Part shown: piece by piece, positions 6,901 through 10,433 of the stretch
Layout: each line of letters begins with the position of its first letter
Numbering within the stretch: position 1 is the first letter of the stretch
Assembly: GCA_002496845.1 (NCBI GenBank)
Contig: DALQ01000046.1
Span: 1-10,433, forward strand
DNA: 10,433 nt
Source: Euryarchaeota archaeon UBA495
GTDB taxonomy: Archaea > Thermoplasmatota > Poseidoniia > Poseidoniales > Poseidoniaceae
Direction of reading: 5' to 3'
Made by a program: the position numbers and the translations under genes
Notes under the pieces: generated by a model
What the model was told of the DNA's origin: nothing
Seen by the model: the letters and a program-made list of their open reading frames with translations, nothing else
Database searches by the model: none

Positions 6901-8032
6901 GGTGCCGGTTCAGTTCACGTTTGACGGCACGGGCACGGACGGGCAAGTCTACCAAATCATCCTCACCGCCACATCGTCGCTCGATGCAGCGGTGTCCGAT
7001 GCCGTGGTGCAGTCCATCGTCTACCGTGCGCAGCAAGTGACCCTCGCGTTGGATGCGGATGTTGTTGAGGTCGAGGCCGGCGGCACGATCACGGGAACCC
7101 TCCGGCTTTCGAGCCGTGTGGACGACCGCCTGACGCTCACGGCCACGGGCGCCACCTGCACGTTGCCTGGCCCGGTTGACCTGAGTGGCACCAGCGAATC
7201 GCTTCCTTGGTCGTGCACCATGTCTGAAAGTGCACCCGCTGGACTGGTGGCGCTCAACGTGAGCGTCCGAAGTGCGCTTTCTGGTGTGCAATCTGTCGTC
7301 GTCGCCAGCGATGCGGTCGTTGTGACGGTGCTTGCCTCGTGGGGTGAGTCTGCTCCGATCGAGGTGGTCGTTGAGGATGCATCGCTCTCGATTGAAACCA
7401 GCGGCTCGGCCACCACGGTGGTTCGTCTGACCAACACGGCCAACGCCCGTGCTGTAGGTGAATTGGACCTCGCAGGGTCGAATCTTGCGTACCTGCAAGC
7501 CACATGGATCCACCTCGGTGACGGTGCTCGGACCAGCAGTTTCTCGCTCGAACCTGGAGCCTCCGCACGTTACACCCTCGAATTGGTTCGACTGACGACC
7601 GGAGCCTCATCCGCTGAACCGGAGGTGTTGGCCACCTACACCATGGCCGGCACGGAACGGACCGAAAGCGGTGGCACCATCGAGGTGGATCTGCCGGGCC
7701 CTGCCATGCCTCCAACGGGGATGGACCTTGGTCTGGTTCAACTCAGCAACCAAGACTCCCTCCTCGCCCTTGCTTCGGGTTGGGTGATGAGCATGCTCCT
7801 CTTCGCATTGCTTCGCATCCGCCGATCTCCCGTCGATGACGAAGACGAAGATGACGACGAAAGCACCGAAAAAGAGGTGGTGGAACTTGGTCACAACGAA
7901 GCTCGTGTCGAGGAGGGCAACAAGGTCACCTGTCCAAGTTGTGACGCCGTGTTGGGTGTTCCCCCCGGCAGCGATCCCCCGTTCAGGTTCACCTGCCCAA
8001 CGTGCAGTTCCAGCATCCGTGTGCTGCCTTAG
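3989..8032 (+). CDS. Membrane-anchored surface protein: Ig-like domains, embedded SGNH hydrolase, C-terminal zinc ribbon
   Basis: A 1347-residue exported protein. The ATG at 3989 directly starts a signal peptide (TTERR, then a hydrophobic stretch to about residue 24, AAA|DD cleavage near 29/30). A TTG start at 3911 would add 26 residues before it and overlap metK. About eight CARDB/NEW3-like Ig domains follow: roughly 33-137, a split one (141-210 plus 488-552), 553-665, 668-772, 776-885, 888-1012, 1014-1117 and 1121-1235. Three contain a cysteine pair (C601/C641, C717/C753, C1057/C1076), which could be disulfides. Residues 222-437 are an SGNH hydrolase domain. Near the C-terminus are a membrane helix (1256-1276), basic RIRRS, a very acidic stretch (1283-1296) and a zinc ribbon, C1315-PS-C1318 and C1336-PT-C1339, expected in the cytoplasm. 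Many N-x-S/T sites suggest glycosylation. Its role may be adhesion plus deacylation of a surface or environmental polymer; the substrate is unknown. It may be co-transcribed with metK. Confidence 0.9.
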   Translation: MTTERRSAVVLVVSLLLVSLSPVIGSAAADDAIHLSVDVQHVVLSPGGAANVTLTVLNNGSSIDSFTVEVDDASLHPSWEVLALDENVTNVFPTWSKNTTIVVRLDGTGLPSHADTVDLVVSDADGTAETRLTLALSVAELTAPRIEASGAGNGGLVVLQPGDVVDVTVPVHNDGNVVDTMLLEVNANPDLAGFWANWSSTGGTTNVSENVTGNTSTTTPSAEVLMYGNSYTAANGLSGLLQALLREVGDANVSANAGGGMTLEGHRAKVNASGDAWNTSLSNQAWDLVVLQDQSQIPGFPRTQSEWIDSRDAAVALGERVEDEGSELMLMMTWGRRSGDSMNTARFPNFTAMNNHLLQGYLDYADNVTAAHPTAAVYVAPVGLAFAKIHDDIQAAGTDPDQTGTLFHDLYTSDGSHPSIHGSYLAAATLHAAIHGGSPVGLTLPTGINASAGQTLQMAAAHAVFNATSTWTYPWTSSGTGTSSTAVVGGDLLALFNDDVLENVSAFGSQSATLRLEVAPNAMPADVGLDLVVASTKGNITSSSTLVVRIEAVPDLSIGNIDSSEVLPFGQASTTSVDVVNTGTSAADWSWELGASGAANCVWDLLDLTTSFSAPGETATVGLTVEVPPASSWPSGVQEVCEVDLIGSWANDSSVRVVRTVGFVVDERIDTTLETPTTVSVDVDDGTDWQTTFQNAGSHDLSVTMTMMAPTAPSPACDGRMTTTFTSPATQTVVAGSTGVWSLRSEVIEVQACVLVLEASSVHGAVMQEVALAPADHGALLIEGPADARVMVEAGSSSPLNLSLTSIGTEDLDLSVSTSGLPGGVSLDGLPEAGALLLTSASSSALLSLVVTAEAEASTGDHEVTLTFTDGEHGTWTIDVDVQVSTRRGVDVIATSGSGQGDAVPADPDVPYPGALTLGGLAEVATTMTVVNTGAMPATFVLSGHSSDGGQALLVNFDQDVVTLAAGASAVVPVQFTFDGTGTDGQVYQIILTATSSLDAAVSDAVVQSIVYRAQQVTLALDADVVEVEAGGTITGTLRLSSRVDDRLTLTATGATCTLPGPVDLSGTSESLPWSCTMSESAPAGLVALNVSVRSALSGVQSVVVASDAVVVTVLASWGESAPIEVVVEDASLSIETSGSATTVVRLTNTANARAVGELDLAGSNLAYLQATWIHLGDGARTSSFSLEPGASARYTLELVRLTTGASSAEPEVLATYTMAGTERTESGGTIEVDLPGPAMPPTGMDLGLVQLSNQDSLLALASGWVMSMLLFALLRIRRSPVDDEDEDDDESTEKEVVELGHNEARVEEGNKVTCPSCDAVLGVPPGSDPPFRFTCPTCSSSIRVLP
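4652..5299 (+). other. SGNH/GDSL-type hydrolase domain (DUF4886-like) within the surface protein
   Basis: Protein residues 222-437. Block I is MYGNSYT with the nucleophile S230. Next comes GGGMTLEGH (258-266), then WDLVVLQDQS (286-295), MTWG (332-335), and APVGLAF (380-386). Block V is SDGSHPSIHGSYLAAA (413-428), with D414 and H417 completing the triad. The order matches the DUF4886-like branch of SGNH hydrolases, which act as esterases or deacetylases on carbohydrates and similar substrates. Thr/Ser/Gly-rich linkers bound it on both sides (208-221 and 476-486). Confidence 0.8.
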
Positions 8033-8820
8033 GCCGTTCGACGTTGAGCAATCAGCAGGAAGGCCGTATGACCGAAGGGGCCGTTGGACGGTCGGACGCC
8101 TCCACGCGATGCGCGGCTCCACGGTCGTTCCATGATTTCCCCTGCCCAGTCGACGCTCAGCCCTGCTTCTTCGCAGGCTTCCCATGCTCGTTCAAGTTGG
8201 CTGGTGACGGGGCAGTAGCAGGCCATGCGGCCACCGGGCCGTAGCAAGGGAGCCAATGCGGCGATGGCCGGCGTATGATCGGCCATGTCCAACACGACAG
8301 CGTCCAAACCGTCTGGTGCAAGGCCCTGCGTTTCTTCGACGGCATCCTCTGCTCGGGAATCAAGGTGCGAATGCCGGGGCCCATCCGGCCATGCACGAGC
8401 GGCCTGAGCCAGATTTTTCAGACCGACGCTGGCGTGTTCTTCCCTCGGTTCGACGGTGATGTGGTGGCCTGATGGCCCAAGCGTTCGTGTGATGTGAAGG
8501 CCGAGTCCTGCGCTGCCGAGCCCGGCTTCCAGCACGGTGTCGTTTCGACCGATTCCCAAACGCGCCACCAGGATTCCTGCGTCTTTGTCGCCGATGGTTT
8601 GTGCCCTTCGAAGCATGCCACGTCGGAGTTCCGTCAGGCCCGCTGGAAGGATTGTTAATTTCTTTCCAGCCAGAATCACGTCGGCTCCGACGGCGTGGTC
8701 CTTGAGGATCTCAGAAGGGTTGAACACGCCCAGTCCCTTGATTTTGACGTTCTCATCCTCCACGTTCACCGTCCAGGTGCGTCCATCTTCGGCGACGAGA
8801 GCGACCACGGCGGGCATCAT
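8029..8820 (-). CDS. trmI: tRNA (adenine-N1)-methyltransferase, TrmI/GCD14 family
   Basis: A 263-residue SAM-dependent methyltransferase. Archaeal TrmI makes 1-methyladenosine at position 58, and in some species also 57, of the tRNA T-loop, acting as a tetramer. A small N-terminal beta domain (about 1-60) is followed by the Rossmann fold: motif I VLEAGLGSAGLGL (96-108), an acidic E125 at the end of the second strand for the ribose, VVLDMADHTP (175-184), and LLRPGGRMACYCP (192-204). The C-terminal VRP (242-244) and GHTAFLLIA (250-258) are typical of the family, as is the length (about 250 in Pyrococcus). The ATG at 8820 has GGAAGG six bases upstream. An ATG at 8868 would add 16 basic residues with no motif, and the frame upstream of that only mirrors the neighbouring gene. 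The TAA overlaps the stop of the convergent surface gene. Confidence 0.88.
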   Translation of the reverse strand: MMPAVVALVAEDGRTWTVNVEDENVKIKGLGVFNPSEILKDHAVGADVILAGKKLTILPAGLTELRRGMLRRAQTIGDKDAGILVARLGIGRNDTVLEAGLGSAGLGLHITRTLGPSGHHITVEPREEHASVGLKNLAQAARAWPDGPRHSHLDSRAEDAVEETQGLAPDGLDAVVLDMADHTPAIAALAPLLRPGGRMACYCPVTSQLERAWEACEEAGLSVDWAGEIMERPWSRASRGGVRPSNGPFGHTAFLLIAQRRTA

Positions 8821-8826
8821 GCCGCG

Positions 8827-8832
8827 CCTTCC
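8827..8832 (-). promoter_or_regulatory. Ribosome binding site of trmI
   Basis: Minus-strand GGAAGG, six bases before the ATG-ATG pair at 8820/8817. It supports the 263-residue form over the longer one starting at 8868. Confidence 0.35.
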
Positions 8833-8879
8833 GTGCGGTTTGATTTGACCTCTTCGGAACCGCTGCATAGAGCGCAATG

Positions 8880-8888
8880 TTTGATAAG
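8880..8888 (+). promoter_or_regulatory. TATA-like box of the thioredoxin-fold surface gene
   Basis: TTTGATAAG, centred about 27 bases before the ATG at 8911, resembles TTTATAAG at 344-351. No Shine-Dalgarno motif precedes the ATG; instead a pyrimidine stretch (CGTTTTCTTT) abuts it, so the mRNA is probably leaderless. The 90-base gap between 8820 and 8911 must also hold the trmI promoter, for which I see no clear box. Confidence 0.45.
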
Positions 8889-8910
8889 TCTCAAGGGCTT
8901 CGTTTTCTTT

Positions 8911-10433
8911 ATGAATCAGATGCGTACGCTGGCTTTTCTCCTCGTCGCGGTGATGCTTGGTAGTCTTACAGTGGGGCTTTCGGATACGCTTGTTGAGGTC
9001 CCAGAGGACCTCGAAAATACGCCTGTTGTGATGTCGGCCACGAGCCCGGGGCACCCTGTGTTCGCTGAATACGTCGGCGCATACTGGTGTGGGCCTTGTC
9101 AGACCTCCTCCAACAGCCTGCACAGCCTCTACGGCACCAACGGCGGCGGAGGCAGCCAATCCGAGGATTTCACCTACGTGTCGTTCTGGGAGTCTCCAAC
9201 CACCGGCTGGCCCGCTGAGGCCCCCATCAACCGCAGGGCACACATCAGCCCCTCTGGCTACCCAACCACCGTCTTCGGTGATGCGGCCTCTGGGCAGTAC
9301 TACACCTCCGGCGGTCAGAGCTACAACAGCTTCTACCAGAGCGGTGGAAACATGCAGAACGCCAACGACTACGCGTTGACGATCATGCAGTCCCAAAGCG
9401 GCAGCAACATGAACATCGACATCACGGCTTCGTACCTTGGATCGGGCAGCAAGACCGTCTACATCTATGCCGCCGTGACCGAGGAAACCTCCCCTGAAGT
9501 CTATTCAAACTCCAACAACCTCCACCCTCACCACGTGTTCCAACGGTGGTTGCTTAACAGCGCCCAAAGCGGATTTGAATCGGTCACTCTGACCAACGGC
9601 AACCCCGTGACGAAGTCATGGACGGTTCCAATCAGCGCCGTGAGTGCCGGTGGTGGGAAGACCGCGGCTGATAATTTCCTCACCGTGGCCGCTCTGATGA
9701 ACGGAGACCACACGAACCACCGCAGCGTCGTGAGCGCCGCTGACTCCAACATGGGGCCGAAAATGGACTTGGCTTTGACGAACATGAAGTTGACCAACGA
9801 CGTGGCCCCAGATTCCTACATTCGTGGGGACACCGTTGACCTTGAAGTGACCGTCCGAAACATCGGTGACCTCGACTACACGGACGGCGGCGGCGTGGAG
9901 TTCTACTACCGCAACGGTGCGAACAAAGTCCCCATTGGTGGCACGCAGTCGCTTCCAGCAACGTTGTCCCAAAGCGGCACCCGCACCTTCACCGCGAGCT
10001 TCGACACCAGCGTGTTGTCCGCAAACGCCTGGAAGACCACCTTCGGGGCGCGTCTAACCGGATTGACGGGCGACACCCGTGGGGCCAACAACGACGTCAC
10101 GTCCGAATTCAACCATGACCGCCCACCTGTGGCGTTGACGCCCCAGGTCAACCCCATTTCGGTTGAGCGTGGCGCTGAGGTGTTGATTACGGTGCGTGCA
10201 GACGCAAACGACGAGGTCGATACGACGGCCAGCACCACGTTTGAACTCGAGACCCGGAAGTCCGGGACCTCTGCATGGTCCTCTAATGGCGTGAGCGGAG
10301 GCGAAGACGTGGTGTTCGCTGGTTCGCCCTACGAAGGTAGGGAGTACACCTTCGTAACCACCATCGATATGGAAACAGGCACCTACGACCTTCGTGTTCG
10401 AGCCATCGACGCGCGAAATCAGGCCTCAGATTG
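8911..10433 (+). CDS. Exported Omp28-like thioredoxin-fold protein with CARDB/Ig-like domains (C-terminus beyond the window)
   Basis: The frame is open from the ATG at 8911 to the window end (507 codons plus two bases), so the gene is incomplete at the 3' side. A hydrophobic signal sequence (residues 6-24) follows a short basic start. Residues 49-130 are a thioredoxin-like domain: EYVGAYWCGPC with the redox pair C60 and C63, and GYPTTVF (116-122) with the expected cis-proline P118. LHPHHVFQRWLL (204-215) resembles the histidine-valine-arginine motif of Omp28-related lipoproteins, whose N-terminus has the same EYTGAWCxxC pattern. From about 286 a CARDB-like domain follows (DLALTNMKLTND, then DTVDLEVTVRNIGD) to about 390, and a second Ig/FN3-like domain runs to the edge. 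It is probably a secreted or cell-surface thiol-disulfide protein; whether it oxidises, reduces or isomerises cannot be told from CGPC alone. It is divergent from trmI. Confidence 0.88.
   Translation, partial: MNQMRTLAFLLVAVMLGSLTVGLSDTLVEVPEDLENTPVVMSATSPGHPVFAEYVGAYWCGPCQTSSNSLHSLYGTNGGGGSQSEDFTYVSFWESPTTGWPAEAPINRRAHISPSGYPTTVFGDAASGQYYTSGGQSYNSFYQSGGNMQNANDYALTIMQSQSGSNMNIDITASYLGSGSKTVYIYAAVTEETSPEVYSNSNNLHPHHVFQRWLLNSAQSGFESVTLTNGNPVTKSWTVPISAVSAGGGKTAADNFLTVAALMNGDHTNHRSVVSAADSNMGPKMDLALTNMKLTNDVAPDSYIRGDTVDLEVTVRNIGDLDYTDGGGVEFYYRNGANKVPIGGTQSLPATLSQSGTRTFTASFDTSVLSANAWKTTFGARLTGLTGDTRGANNDVTSEFNHDRPPVALTPQVNPISVERGAEVLITVRADANDEVDTTASTTFELETRKSGTSAWSSNGVSGGEDVVFAGSPYEGREYTFVTTIDMETGTYDLRVRAIDARNQASD

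Noticed and set aside
8821..9396. N-terminal extension of the trmI frame by up to 192 codons
   Set aside because: It runs antisense to the signal peptide and WCGPC domain of the gene at 8911; TrmI family length and a ribosome binding site support the start at 8820.

Overview
The window (10,433 bases, GC-rich) looks like a piece of an archaeal chromosome, most likely a planktonic euryarchaeon of the Marine Group II / Poseidoniales type. The aspartyl-tRNA synthetase is of the archaeal type. There is a TrmI-family tRNA methyltransferase and a TFB-like zinc-ribbon gene. Several gene starts have a TATA-like box about 26-27 bases before the ATG and no Shine-Dalgarno motif, which suggests leaderless transcripts. 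Two very long, Thr/Ser-rich, exported proteins built of Ig-like domains fill much of the window, and one ends in a membrane helix plus a cytoplasmic zinc ribbon. The lineage is an inference from gene content; no 16S or other marker is present.

Layout. At the left, on the minus strand, runs aspS (2584 to 1175), then an alpha/beta hydrolase of the kynurenine-formamidase-like type (1136 to 360, GTG start, 38-base gap, probably co-transcribed), then a TFB-like zinc-ribbon gene that leaves the window (261 to 1) and has its own TATA box and repeats. Divergent from aspS is a bacterial-type metK (2682-3914). A perfect 18-bp palindrome sits between the two start regions. Seventy-four bases after metK, past a GAAA-capped hairpin, begins a 1347-residue surface protein (3989-8032). 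Its second Ig-like domain appears to be split by a complete SGNH/GDSL hydrolase domain. Its stop codon overlaps the stop of the convergent trmI (8820 to 8029). Divergent from trmI is a second exported protein (8911 to the window end, incomplete) with a thioredoxin-fold WCGPC domain resembling Omp28, followed by CARDB-like domains.

Functionally the window mixes core information and SAM metabolism (aspS, metK, trmI: MetK makes the SAM that TrmI uses) with cell-surface functions (an esterase-like adhesin and a secreted thiol-disulfide protein). I see no mobile element, CRISPR array, tRNA or rRNA, and no gene-free stretch over 300 bases. The strongest candidates for something new are the nested SGNH domain in the membrane-anchored, zinc-ribbon-tailed protein and the two non-coding structures that flank metK.
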